Positions 24,181 through 32,499 of a DNA stretch of 64,000 nt are shown here, one piece after another. The notes beneath the pieces were generated by a model. It was not told the origin of the DNA. It saw only the letters and a program-made list of their open reading frames with translations, and made no database searches. The position numbers were made by a program, and so were the translations under genes. Within the stretch, counting starts at the first letter, position 1, and each line of letters opens with the position of its first letter. Origin of the DNA: Thalassobacterium sedimentorum (lineage in GTDB: Bacteria; Verrucomicrobiota; Verrucomicrobiia; Opitutales; Coraliomargaritaceae); contig NZ_JARXIC010000021.1 of NCBI RefSeq assembly GCF_031127905.1, forward strand, positions 1-64,000, read 5' to 3'.

Positions 24181-24265
24181 ATCTGAAGGATATTTCGATT
24201 CAAACGATCAATAAAACAAAAGGAACTCTTGACTGTTCGTGGTGTTAAATGAATAACTATAAATC

Positions 24266-24694
24266 GTGAAGCGTAAAATAACAGTAGCTGCTCTCTTGAG
24301 CCTCTTCGCCTGGAACGCCGTCTTTGGCGGTGTGGGCGGGCTGTTGCTATGTCTTCACCAAAGCATGACGCTTCATCCTGAATTGATCTCAGGAAAGGTA
24401 TTTGATTGTGCATCCGTTAGTGTCGATCAATCAGCAGAGTTGAAATGTATTTCGGAGTCGGAATCCTGTGTGGATGTCGAACTGGAAGCAGTCGATCTCC
24501 CTCAAGTGCGTCTCGACGAAGCTCAATCCGCTCCAGTTTTCAATCCGCTTCATGCGCTACTCAGTACGACTTTTGAAGTCGTCGAACAGAATTTTACGCT
24601 AAAAGAAATTGCTCACATCGTTCAGGCTCAGGCACCGCCCGAGTTGTTGGATACGAGTGTTCTCGTCGCGCAGACCGTTAATCTGCGTCTCTGA
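24266..24694 (+). CDS. Small secreted leader protein with QAPP motif, copy 2
   Basis: A 142-residue protein started by GTG; the paralogue at 38174 starts with ATG at the same place. It has a signal/TM segment (4-29, ending F-G-G-V-G-G-L-L-L-C-L-H), an acidic middle with three further Cys, and the conserved end L-K-E-I-A-H-I-V-Q-A-Q-A-P-P followed by 17 residues to N-L-R-L. The mRNA between QAPP (24629-24640) and the stop can fold two hairpins: 24653-24666 (ACGAG/CTCGT) and 24669-24687 (CGCAGA/TCTGCG). A TTGACT box lies at 24229. It precedes a leader RNA and czcC. A sensor or arrest role is inference. Confidence 0.72.
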   Translation: MKRKITVAALLSLFAWNAVFGGVGGLLLCLHQSMTLHPELISGKVFDCASVSVDQSAELKCISESESCVDVELEAVDLPQVRLDEAQSAPVFNPLHALLSTTFEVVEQNFTLKEIAHIVQAQAPPELLDTSVLVAQTVNLRL

Positions 24695-24798
24695 TATCCT
24701 GATAAAGTTAGTTTGGTCGGTGCTCTTGTCGGGCACGCTTCCATCGTGCGAACCACCCATCGTGGATTCGCCGTGCTTAACTTCTATCAGGATTTTTC
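24695..24798 (+). promoter_or_regulatory. Structured leader RNA hiding the czcC Shine-Dalgarno, copy 2
   Basis: ATCCTGATA (24696-24704) pairs with TATCAGGAT (24785-24793), and AAGTTA (24705-24710) with TAACTT (24778-24783), leaving one bulged C. AGGA at 24789-24792, 6 nt before the ATG at 24799, is buried in this stem. Hairpin A is GTGCTC/GGGCAC (24720-24725 with 24731-24736), hairpin B is CGAACCAC with GTGGATTCG (24749-24756 with 24762-24770, one bulge). The stem starts 2 nt after the leader stop codon. Confidence 0.78.
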
Positions 24799-26070
24799 AT
24801 GTATCAATTTTCAAAACGTAAACAAATAGTATCACTTCTTATCTGTGCGCCATTGAGCGCACTCCTGGCCCAAGAGCCAACCTCGGAGGAAACCCCTCCG
24901 ATCCATTACGAAACCGCCCTGACCCGGGTGATCCAAAATGATCCCGCCCTGCACGGATTCGACATAGCGGTGGATGCCGCGGAAGGGCAGGTCGAACAAG
25001 CTGGACTCCGTCCCAATCCGGTTGTCGGAGCGGAGATGGAGAACTTCTTCGGCAGCGGCCCTTTCCGAGACGTGCAAGGAGTCGATATCACACTGGGGAT
25101 CACCCAGTTGATTGAAACCGCGGGCAAACGCACAAAACGCACCGAGCTGGCTCGCACTGAACGAGCACTGGTCGATTGGGAGCGCGAGTTGCGTCTCGCC
25201 ACCGTCGAGTCAGAAGTGCGCACAGCCTTCGTCGAAGTCCTGGTCGCCCAAGAGGCGCTGGAACTACGAAAAGAGCAGTTGACACTGGCCGAGCGCAGCC
25301 GAGAGGAAACCGCTCGTCTGGTCGAAGCCGCACGCTCCAACCAAGTCGAGTTGACCCGTGCGGAACTGGCCGTGCGTCAGCAGCAGTTCGCGATCAATCA
25401 AGCCGAACGCGCCCTCCAAGCGGCTCGTGCGAGGTTGGCCGCTCTCTGGGGCGAATCCGGCGGCAGCGATTACACCGTCGCCGGTTCGGTCGAGTTTGAC
25501 GCCGACTTGCCAGAACTAGTCCAACTGGTGGCTTTGCTTCCACGCAGCACCTACCTTGCCCAATACGAGGGGCACCGGCGCAACCGTGAGGCGGCGCTCA
25601 CATTGGAGCAAGCCCGGGCGAAGCCCAATTTTGAAGTCTTCGGCGGAGGCCGCTACTTCAATGAGGAGTCCGGTGATGCGGCTTTCGTGGTCGGCGTGGA
25701 AATCCCGTGGCCGCTCTTTGACAAAAACCAGGGGAATATCCGCACGGCAAGGGCTCAAGTCCGCGCCGTTGAATACGAAAAAGCGGCCACGCGGCGCGAA
25801 CTCATCGTCGCGCTGACCGACGCCTACCAAAACTTGGTAGCCGCTCACGCGGAAGCACAAAGTGTCGAAAACGACCTGCTGCCCACCGCCGAGCAAACGC
25901 TCGACGAAACCGAAGAAGGCTATGAGCGCGGGCAGTTCACACTGCTCTCCGTGCTCGAAAGCCGTAGCACGCTCTTTGAGATACGCGAAACCTATCTCGA
26001 CGCGCTGAGTCGCTACGCCAGCGCACAAGCGCAGATCGAAGCTCTGACACGCCCCTCCACAATCAAATAA
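24799..26070 (+). CDS. CzcC-like outer-membrane efflux protein (system 2)
   Basis: A 423-residue TolC-family protein with a signal peptide ending around L-L-A-Q-E-P. OEP marks are G-L-R-P-N-P-V-V-G-A-E near residue 75 and the second-repeat Y-E-R-G-Q-F-T-L-L-S-V-L-E-S-R near residue 375. Its base composition (G+C-rich, few A/T third positions) differs from the A/T-rich leader in front of it. It begins the czcCBA series of module 2, and its translation start is governed by the leader RNA just upstream. The adaptor follows after 30 nt. Confidence 0.92.
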   Translation: MYQFSKRKQIVSLLICAPLSALLAQEPTSEETPPIHYETALTRVIQNDPALHGFDIAVDAAEGQVEQAGLRPNPVVGAEMENFFGSGPFRDVQGVDITLGITQLIETAGKRTKRTELARTERALVDWERELRLATVESEVRTAFVEVLVAQEALELRKEQLTLAERSREETARLVEAARSNQVELTRAELAVRQQQFAINQAERALQAARARLAALWGESGGSDYTVAGSVEFDADLPELVQLVALLPRSTYLAQYEGHRRNREAALTLEQARAKPNFEVFGGGRYFNEESGDAAFVVGVEIPWPLFDKNQGNIRTARAQVRAVEYEKAATRRELIVALTDAYQNLVAAHAEAQSVENDLLPTAEQTLDETEEGYERGQFTLLSVLESRSTLFEIRETYLDALSRYASAQAQIEALTRPSTIK

Positions 26071-26100
26071 TCAATCTATCCATTTCAACAATTTCAAAAA

Positions 26101-27201
26101 ATGAATTCATTATCATTACACTTATCGAAGCAATTCAAGCGCTACGCGTTTTCCGCCTCGGCACTCTTCATCGTCCTCGGGTTGGGAACGACCGCTCAAG
26201 CGCAGTCACACGCGGGACACGATCACAGCGAAGAAGCCGAACACGGCGAATCGCACGAAAAACATGCCGAGCATGACGACGAGAAAAAGGAAGTCGCTGA
26301 GCATGACGATCATGGGAAAGAAAAAAAAGCGTCCAGTGAAGAACACGGGGACGAGCACGGTGACGAGCACGGAGGTCCAGTCGAACTATCATCGAGGGAT
26401 ATGAACGACTTCGGAATTGAAGTCAAAGTAGCCGAACCGGGCGAAATTCACGACGAACTACGCCTACAGGGCGAAGTGAGCATGAATGAAAATGCGATGG
26501 GCCACGTGAGCCCGCGTTTCGATGGCGTGGTCACTTCGATCAAAAAGCGTCTAGGGGATTCGGTCAAAAAAGGAGACGTTCTAGCCTCCTTGGAGAGCAA
26601 CGACACCCTGCGCCCCTTCGATCTCAAAGCACCGCTGGATGGCACGATTGTCGCCTTCCATATTACACCGGGTGAAAGTCTCGCCTCTGGCGAAGTCGCC
26701 TATACCGTGGCGGATACGTCGACCGTATGGGTGGACTTACGAGTCTATCAACGCGACCTACCAAAGGTTCACGCCAAGCAGACGGTGCGCATCTCAGCTG
26801 GTCATGAATACAGCGAAGCCGAGGGCGAAATCTCCTACGTGGGTCCCATGATCGACGAAACAAGTCGCACTGGCTTTGCCCGTGCGGTGCTACCTAATCC
26901 AGACGGTGCTTATCGTCCGGGTCTGTTCGTAATAGGAAACGTGCTGCTCGATGCCTATCGCTTGCCGGTCGTCGTGCCACGTTCGGGGGTGATTTCGATG
27001 GATGGTGAGAACATCATCTTCGTGGAGTCTGAAGACGGCCATGGGTATGAAAAAAGAGAAGTCACACTCGACAAGTCGGACACCAAGAGTGTCGCCATTC
27101 GCAGCGGGTTAAATCGTGGTGAACGCTATGTTTCTAAGGGAGGTTTCTTCCTCAAAGCTGATTCGCAGAAGGAAGACTTCGGCGACGGACACGGCCACTA
27201 A
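26101..27201 (+). CDS. CzcB-like periplasmic adaptor with His-rich N-terminus (system 2)
   Basis: A 366-residue membrane fusion protein. After a signal/anchor segment (about 14-35, L-G-L-G-T-T-A-Q-A-Q) comes a 60-residue His/Glu/Lys-rich stretch with many H-D-H, H-G-E-S-H and H-G-D-E-H-G units, which probably loads Zn(II), Co(II) or Ni(II). The barrel-sandwich halves (H-V-S-P-R-F-D-G-V-V-T and L-K-A-P-L-D-G-T-I-V) lie directly beside each other, so the alpha-hairpin is nearly absent, as in system 1. Beta-barrel and membrane-proximal domains follow. It ends with G-D-G-H-G-H and lies 20 nt before the pump gene. Confidence 0.92.
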   Translation: MNSLSLHLSKQFKRYAFSASALFIVLGLGTTAQAQSHAGHDHSEEAEHGESHEKHAEHDDEKKEVAEHDDHGKEKKASSEEHGDEHGDEHGGPVELSSRDMNDFGIEVKVAEPGEIHDELRLQGEVSMNENAMGHVSPRFDGVVTSIKKRLGDSVKKGDVLASLESNDTLRPFDLKAPLDGTIVAFHITPGESLASGEVAYTVADTSTVWVDLRVYQRDLPKVHAKQTVRISAGHEYSEAEGEISYVGPMIDETSRTGFARAVLPNPDGAYRPGLFVIGNVLLDAYRLPVVVPRSGVISMDGENIIFVESEDGHGYEKREVTLDKSDTKSVAIRSGLNRGERYVSKGGFFLKADSQKEDFGDGHGH

Positions 27202-27221
27202 AATAGAAGGACACCAATACT

Positions 27222-30200
27222 ATGAAACGTTTAGTTGAACTAGCGCTGCATTCGCGGCTACTTGTAATCGTCCTTGGGCTGCTGATGATGGCAGCCGGAT
27301 TTTGGGGTTATAAAAAACTTCCTGTTGATGCCTTCCCTGATGTGTCGCCGAACCTCGTGCAGGTTTTTACCGTCACCGATGGTCTGGCACCTGAAGAGAT
27401 TGAGAAATATGTAACCTTCCCCGTAGAGTCGTCGATGAACGGATTACCAGGAGTGGAAAATATCCGCTCGGTCTCAAACTTCGGCCTTTCAGTGGTAAAT
27501 GTTTATTTCGAAGACGGAATGGATATTTACTTCTGCCGACAGCTCGTCGGCGAGCGCCTGACTGAAGCGCGGGAGTCGATTCCGGACGGATTCGGGGAAC
27601 CCGCAATGGGCCCAATCTCGACGGGAATGGGGCTGGTGCTCTTCTATTACTTGGAAGACACCACTGGCCAATACTCGTTAACGGAACTGCGGTCGATTCA
27701 GGATTGGATTATCAAATTCAATCTGCAAAACGTGCCCGGTGTGACGGAAGTCCTAGGAATCGGCGGATTCGAGAAGCAGTTCCATGTCGAAGTCGAACCT
27801 TTGGCTCTAGAACGCTACGGATTCACCGTGAATGAAGTCATCGAACGCATTGAGGATAATAATCTCAATATCGGTGCCCAATTCATTGAGAATAACAACG
27901 AGGAATATGTCGTCCGCTCTGTCGGTCTAGCGACTTCACTCGAAGACATTCGTTCGATCCTGATGGGCAGTTCCGACGGTATCCCAATCACAGTAGGTGA
28001 TGTCGCGGCAGTCAAAGAGGGAAGGGCGATCCGCCGCGGACTTCAGACTAAAGATGGAGTTGCTGAAGTTGTTTCGGGACAGGTAATCAAGCTGTTCGGA
28101 GCAAATGCTTCGACTGTCATTCAATCTGTTGAAGATAAAATTGAGCAGATCAATCAAAGCCTCCCCGAAGGTGTAAACATCGTCCCCTACTATGAGCAAA
28201 AAACACTGGTCGAATCGGCGGTCAATACCGTCACTTCTGCCTTGGCGCAAGGAATCGTGTTGGTGGCGCTCGTGCTGATCATCTTTATGGGCGGCTGGCG
28301 ACCAACTATCGTAGTGGCCACAGCACTACCATTCTCGGTTTTATTCGCCACACTAGGCATGTATTACTTCGGTATCTCGGCAAATCTAATGTCGCTGGGA
28401 GGTCTTGCGATTGCCATCGGGATGCTGGTGGACGGAGCCATCGTGGTGGTCGAAAATGTCGATCAACACTTGAGAGAGGCTTCTCCGAGGGAATCGAAAA
28501 TGGGCATCGTCGCACGCGCATGTGGCGAAGTGGCTAGACCCGTCGGCTTTGCCGTGGCGATTGTAATTCTCGTCTTCCTGCCGCTGTTCACATTGACCGG
28601 CGTCGAGGGTAAGACCTTCCGTCCATTGGCTTACGCGATCGCCTTAGCGATGAGTGGCGCATTGATTTATGCACTGATCGTTGGACCGACTTTGGCGTAT
28701 TTCTTGATGCGTGCCCCCAAAAAGAAAAACACCGAAGGAGAGGATTCGGCAAAGTCAGGCGAGAGCTTAATCGTGCGGGTCTTGCAGGCACCGTATCGTC
28801 CGCTAGTGACGTTGCTGGTGAAACAGCGCTGGATCGCTGTCGTTGGAGCCGTCGCTCTTTTAGCTGCAGGCGTGTGGATTTTTCCCAAGCTGGGAACGGA
28901 ATTTACGCCATCGCTTAATGAAGGCACGATTGTGGTCAAACTGAAGATGGCACCTTCTATCTCCATCGACACTTCTAAGCAAATGACGCAGGCAATCGAG
29001 CGGCGCATCCTAGAAGTGCCTGAAGTCACAAAAGTTGTGACCCGTATTGGCCGAGGTGAAGTCGGTGCACACGCCGATCCAATCAATGCGGCAGAACTCT
29101 ACTTGAGTATGACTCTTCCAGAAGAATGGCGTGAGCCGTTTGATCAGGAAGCCATGGTCGAGGTGATTCGCGAAGCCATCGGTAAACCACCGGGTGTGGT
29201 CGTCAATTATACGCAACCGATTGAGATGTCGGTGGACGAGTTACTCGAAGGCGTTCAGGCTGAACTAGCAGTCAAACTGTTTGGTGAAGACTTAGATCTC
29301 CTGCTGGTCAAAGCCAATGAAATCGCTGCCACACTGGGCGAAGTCGAAGGTGCACGCGATGTGCAAGTCGACCAGGTGACTGGTTCCCCGCAACTGCTGA
29401 TTCGCATTAATCGCGGAGCAGCCGCACGTTATAATCTAAACGTGGGTGATATACAGCGCGTCATTCAGGCAGGCATCGGCGGTAAAGAAGCCGGACTGAT
29501 CTTCGAGGGCATTCGTCGCTACGAAATCCTTGTGCGCTACCCCGAATCATATCGCGGGAGTGTCGGAGCCATCAGTGAAACAATCATCCGCAGTCCAGAT
29601 GGTTCACTCGTGCCGCTCGATGAAGTAGCCACGATTGAAGAGCTCGTTGGCCCACGACAAATCACCCGCGAACGCAGCCAGCGCTTTATCGCAATTCAGT
29701 GTAATGTGACGGGGCGTGATATCGGTAGTTTTGTTGCCGAAGCCGAAAAGGCGATTGCCTCCGAGGTGGATCTGCCTGCGGGATATTTGACGACTTGGGG
29801 CGGCTCATACAAGCTGCAACAGGAAGCCAATAAGCGCTTCGCCGTCGTGATTCCGATTACGCTGCTGCTCATCCTCTTGATGATCTATGCCGCGCTAGAT
29901 TCGTTGAAGAACAGTATGCTGATTCTGCTCAACATTCCTCTGGCCCTGGTCGGTGGTATCGCGGCACTTTGGCTCGCGGGCGAAAATCTCTCGGTTCCCG
30001 CGACTGTTGGGTTCATCGCCCTGTTCGGTATCGCATTGGGCAATGGCTTGGTGCTGATTACTTACACCAACCAACTCATGAGGGAAGGGCTCGATGTCGG
30101 CAAAGCTTCTGTCGAAGCCGCATGTCGCCGACTACGCCCCGTATTGATGACAGCGATCACGACTGGTCTCGGCTTGCTGCCGCTGTTGCTCGCCACTGGG

Positions 30201-30332
30201 ACAGGCAGCGAAGTTCAACGTCCGCTTGCCCTCGTCGTGACAGGTGGATTGGTCAGCTCGACGCTGCTCACACTACTGGTCGTGCCCGCACTCTACAAGT
30301 GGTTTGCCATCAACCCCAACAAGGAAGCCTAA
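27222..30332 (+). CDS. czcA: CzcA-type heavy-metal RND efflux pump (system 2)
   Basis: A 1036-residue HME-RND pump, normal length for the family. It shows the N-terminal L-P-V-D-A-F-P-D-V-S-P-N-L-V-Q-V strand, TM4 LAIAIGMLVDGAIVVVENVD and the second-half entry strand K-L-G-T-E-F-T-P-S-L-N-E-G. The V-D-G-A-I-V-V-V-E-N form is the usual one in CzcA/CusA pumps. It completes czcCBA-2 and is followed after 13 nt by a PII-like gene. It resembles the system 3 pump (41992) closely in length and motif order, in keeping with duplication of the whole module. Confidence 0.94.
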   Translation: MKRLVELALHSRLLVIVLGLLMMAAGFWGYKKLPVDAFPDVSPNLVQVFTVTDGLAPEEIEKYVTFPVESSMNGLPGVENIRSVSNFGLSVVNVYFEDGMDIYFCRQLVGERLTEARESIPDGFGEPAMGPISTGMGLVLFYYLEDTTGQYSLTELRSIQDWIIKFNLQNVPGVTEVLGIGGFEKQFHVEVEPLALERYGFTVNEVIERIEDNNLNIGAQFIENNNEEYVVRSVGLATSLEDIRSILMGSSDGIPITVGDVAAVKEGRAIRRGLQTKDGVAEVVSGQVIKLFGANASTVIQSVEDKIEQINQSLPEGVNIVPYYEQKTLVESAVNTVTSALAQGIVLVALVLIIFMGGWRPTIVVATALPFSVLFATLGMYYFGISANLMSLGGLAIAIGMLVDGAIVVVENVDQHLREASPRESKMGIVARACGEVARPVGFAVAIVILVFLPLFTLTGVEGKTFRPLAYAIALAMSGALIYALIVGPTLAYFLMRAPKKKNTEGEDSAKSGESLIVRVLQAPYRPLVTLLVKQRWIAVVGAVALLAAGVWIFPKLGTEFTPSLNEGTIVVKLKMAPSISIDTSKQMTQAIERRILEVPEVTKVVTRIGRGEVGAHADPINAAELYLSMTLPEEWREPFDQEAMVEVIREAIGKPPGVVVNYTQPIEMSVDELLEGVQAELAVKLFGEDLDLLLVKANEIAATLGEVEGARDVQVDQVTGSPQLLIRINRGAAARYNLNVGDIQRVIQAGIGGKEAGLIFEGIRRYEILVRYPESYRGSVGAISETIIRSPDGSLVPLDEVATIEELVGPRQITRERSQRFIAIQCNVTGRDIGSFVAEAEKAIASEVDLPAGYLTTWGGSYKLQQEANKRFAVVIPITLLLILLMIYAALDSLKNSMLILLNIPLALVGGIAALWLAGENLSVPATVGFIALFGIALGNGLVLITYTNQLMREGLDVGKASVEAACRRLRPVLMTAITTGLGLLPLLLATGTGSEVQRPLALVVTGGLVSSTLLTLLVVPALYKWFAINPNKEA

Positions 30333-30345
30333 AAAAGGAAACACA

Positions 30346-30672
30346 ATGAAAGAAATTAAAGCATACATTAAAGCAATGAAACGCGAGGCGGTCACCCGTG
30401 CTCTGCATACAATCGACGGTCTGGATGGAGCCAGCTACTCAAACGTCCTTGGCTTTGGCCGAGGCAAAGAGAAAAGCTCTGGATATACACCGGACTACGA
30501 TATAACAGGCGCATCGAAGCATGTTAAAGTGGAAGTCGTTTGCGAAGACGCGCTCGAAGCGGATGTCGTCGCGGCCATCCACCGCGCAGCCCACACCGGG
30601 CTGCGCGGCGATGGTCGTATCTTCGTCAGCGACGTCGGGCGGAGCATCCGCTTACAGGAGGTGCCCGAATAA
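30346..30672 (+). CDS. PII-like signalling protein linked to RND efflux
   Basis: A 108-residue protein with the GlnB-like ferredoxin fold. M-K-E-I-K-A-Y-I-K at the N-terminus and V-K-V-E-V-V-C-E-D-A-L, then G-D-G-R-I-F-V-S-D-V near residue 95, match the PII core strands. The T-loop region (G-F-G-R-G-K-E-K-S-S-G-Y) has a tyrosine but not the usual uridylylation context. PII-like proteins are often found after CzcA/CusA genes and may gate the pump or sense nucleotides or metal; the ligand here is unknown. ATG 30346 with AAAAAAGGAAAC upstream is the start; the longer frame lies inside czcA. It lies 13 nt after the pump stop. Confidence 0.88.
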   Translation: MKEIKAYIKAMKREAVTRALHTIDGLDGASYSNVLGFGRGKEKSSGYTPDYDITGASKHVKVEVVCEDALEADVVAAIHRAAHTGLRGDGRIFVSDVGRSIRLQEVPE

Positions 30673-30744
30673 TCCTAGTCGCGTTCCGGCCATCTTTGCC
30701 TCAGCTGCTTATAATAACCATCCTCCTTCCAGCCGACGATTCCC

Positions 30745-31023
30745 ATGTCTCGCAAAAGACGAAGTCGAGCCGCCAAAGCAAAGCGGAAAGAGGAAGCGCG
30801 GATCGCTAAAATCAAGAATCAGCGCGTCAAGGAAAAGCCGCAGAGACGACAGACCGCGATCTGTTTTATACTCATATCGCTGCTCTTCATCGGCCTGCCG
30901 CTGATAGTAGTCGTGGCCTCCCAGAAATCGGGAGGCCACATTCAACTGCCGGTAGTGTGGTTAGTGTTCGATGCTCTCTTCCTTTCTGCAACCCTATGGG
31001 TCATCTACGATTGGTTGAAGTAA
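30745..31023 (+). CDS. Small membrane protein with basic N-terminus
   Basis: A 92-residue protein: a strongly basic cytoplasmic tail (residues 1-35, mostly Arg, Lys, Ala), then two membrane helices (about 37-60 and 68-88) joined by a short loop. I know of no family. It lies 72 nt after the PII-like gene and may belong to the same transcript, though the larger gap leaves room for an own promoter. A role in the membrane near the efflux machinery is only context. Confidence 0.6.
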   Translation: MSRKRRSRAAKAKRKEEARIAKIKNQRVKEKPQRRQTAICFILISLLFIGLPLIVVVASQKSGGHIQLPVVWLVFDALFLSATLWVIYDWLK

Positions 31024-31099
31024 GCACCATAGGTATCGCTTGCTCAACAGATGTATCACGACCGCGTTAACTTAAAAATATAGATAAGGACGAACGAAA

Positions 31100-31642
31100 A
31101 TGACTAAAAAAAATCAAGGCCTCTCTCGCATGGTGACCCTGACCGAATCGGTAGATGTCAAAACGACTCCAAAAGCAGTTTGGAAACTGATTTCAAACTT
31201 CGAAGAAACCTGGCTGAACTCAAACCCCGACCACTTGGAAATCACGGTGTTGTGTAAATACAAGCAACACATTTGTGATGGCTTCGCATACTGGCAGCGC
31301 GAGAAAGTGGGCAGCGCGACGGTCGAATATATCGCAAAGCTAGAAGACGTGACCAAAGAGAAGGCGTATTCATGGAGCACGGTTGCTAATTATGACATTT
31401 GTCGAATGAATTTCAAATTGGAGATGGGAGGCACCTTCCTCATCGAAGAGGTGGAGAAGGGATTCACACTGCGGCATGATTTTTGGATTTTCAATCATGG
31501 CACAGTGAAGGGCCTGTTTTTCAGGTGGTTTGTGCTCAATTTATTCGGCCACAAGAGAGCGATCTCGAAACATTACAGGACTGAGCTTGGCTACTATAAA
31601 GAAAAGTTGGAGAAGGACGAAGCGGAAGCCACATGCCACTAG
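31100..31642 (+). CDS. SRPBCC (START-like) domain protein
   Basis: A 180-residue soluble protein whose fold pattern matches SRPBCC/polyketide-cyclase-like proteins: a first strand V-T-L-T-E-S-V-D-V, the helix-turn T-P-K-A-V-W-K-L-I-S-N-F-E-E-T-W, central strands, and a long C-terminal helix (A-I-S-K-H-Y-R-T-E-L-G-Y-Y). Such proteins bind hydrophobic ligands in a central cavity; no ligand can be predicted. Purine-rich GGACGAACGAAA precedes the start. Its end overlaps the AlbA_2 membrane protein by 10 nt, so the two act as a pair inside the metal island. Confidence 0.75.
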   Translation: MTKKNQGLSRMVTLTESVDVKTTPKAVWKLISNFEETWLNSNPDHLEITVLCKYKQHICDGFAYWQREKVGSATVEYIAKLEDVTKEKAYSWSTVANYDICRMNFKLEMGGTFLIEEVEKGFTLRHDFWIFNHGTVKGLFFRWFVLNLFGHKRAISKHYRTELGYYKEKLEKDEAEATCH

Positions 31643-32475
31643 CGGAGAAAATCAGAGACCATAGCATGCGATCACTCATTCGATATAATAACCGAGCGGC
31701 CTATTGGGGAGTCTATGTCCGGTATGGTTTCTTGGGGGCGCTGTTACTAGTGCTCGTCGTGCATCCGGTCTTGGAGGTGCTCCACCAACTGCGTTTGAAG
31801 GATCCGCTTCGCTTCTCTTGGGAGGCATTCGTCTTTCAACCCATTCTCGGTGCCTTGGATGATTCCGCATGGCCGGTGACACTGGCTGTCGGAGTTGTCG
31901 GCATTGCGGTCGGGTGCGCTTTCGGGGCGCTACACCTGCGTGCGATGAAAAAACCTTTTGAGAATGTGCCGTTACTGGAAACGACCAAAGATCTTGACCG
32001 GTATATTTCTGGGGGTGAAGGTGAAGAAGTCGAGTTCAAGTCTTCGCTCCGTTGGGATCGGAACTTGGGCAAAGTGAACAAAGCGTTGGAACTGGTGATT
32101 GCGAAGACCCTATGCGGCATGATGAACCACGACGGCGGACTCTTGCTGATCGGAGTGGAGGATGATGGAAACATCGCAGGCATCGAAGACGACTTCAAAA
32201 CACTCAAACACGAAAACTGGGATGGATTTCATCAACGCATCATCGCTTTGGCTTCGAGCAACCTCGGTGGCCAATATGTCGGTCTGCTCCGGAGCCATTG
32301 TGTTCTTGCGGAAGGCAAAGCCGTTGCGGTGATCCAAGTGGCACCCGCGCCGACGCCGGTCTTTTGCAAAGACGGCAATGCGCAACGCTACTACTTGAGA
32401 GCGGGCAACACCACCCGTGAGCTGGATAGCCGCGAGGCCTTGGAGCATGCCTTTGAGAAGAGAAAAAACGTATGA
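31633..32475 (+). CDS. Membrane-anchored AlbA_2 (Schlafen-type) domain protein
   Basis: A 280-residue protein. Two membrane helices (about 29-50 and 72-97) lead into a cytoplasmic AlbA_2 domain from about residue 115 to 265. The domain shows E-E-V-E-F-K-S-S-L-R, C-G-M-M-N-H-D-G-G-L-L-L-I-G-V-E-D-D-G and the final Y-Y-L-R-A-G-N-T-T-R-E-L, all standard for the family. AlbA_2 domains are putative nucleic-acid-binding modules, usually in transcription regulators or conflict proteins; a membrane-anchored form is less common. It is translationally coupled to the SRPBCC gene and lies 24 nt before the P-type ATPase gene, so it could be regulatory for the ATPase. This is inference. Confidence 0.8.
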   Translation: MPLAEKIRDHSMRSLIRYNNRAAYWGVYVRYGFLGALLLVLVVHPVLEVLHQLRLKDPLRFSWEAFVFQPILGALDDSAWPVTLAVGVVGIAVGCAFGALHLRAMKKPFENVPLLETTKDLDRYISGGEGEEVEFKSSLRWDRNLGKVNKALELVIAKTLCGMMNHDGGLLLIGVEDDGNIAGIEDDFKTLKHENWDGFHQRIIALASSNLGGQYVGLLRSHCVLAEGKAVAVIQVAPAPTPVFCKDGNAQRYYLRAGNTTRELDSREALEHAFEKRKNV

Positions 32476-32499
32476 ACACACCCCAGGAAAGGCCACGAT

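Noticed and set aside
23949-24413. Minus-strand ORF of 154 codons across the CDF remnant and leader gene
   Set aside because: It overlaps the conserved leader gene and the recognisable CDF stub, and reads as low-quality antisense protein.
25516-26028. Long antisense ORF (170 codons) opposite czcC-2
   Set aside because: It is a shadow of the G+C-rich codon pattern of a well-supported OEP gene.
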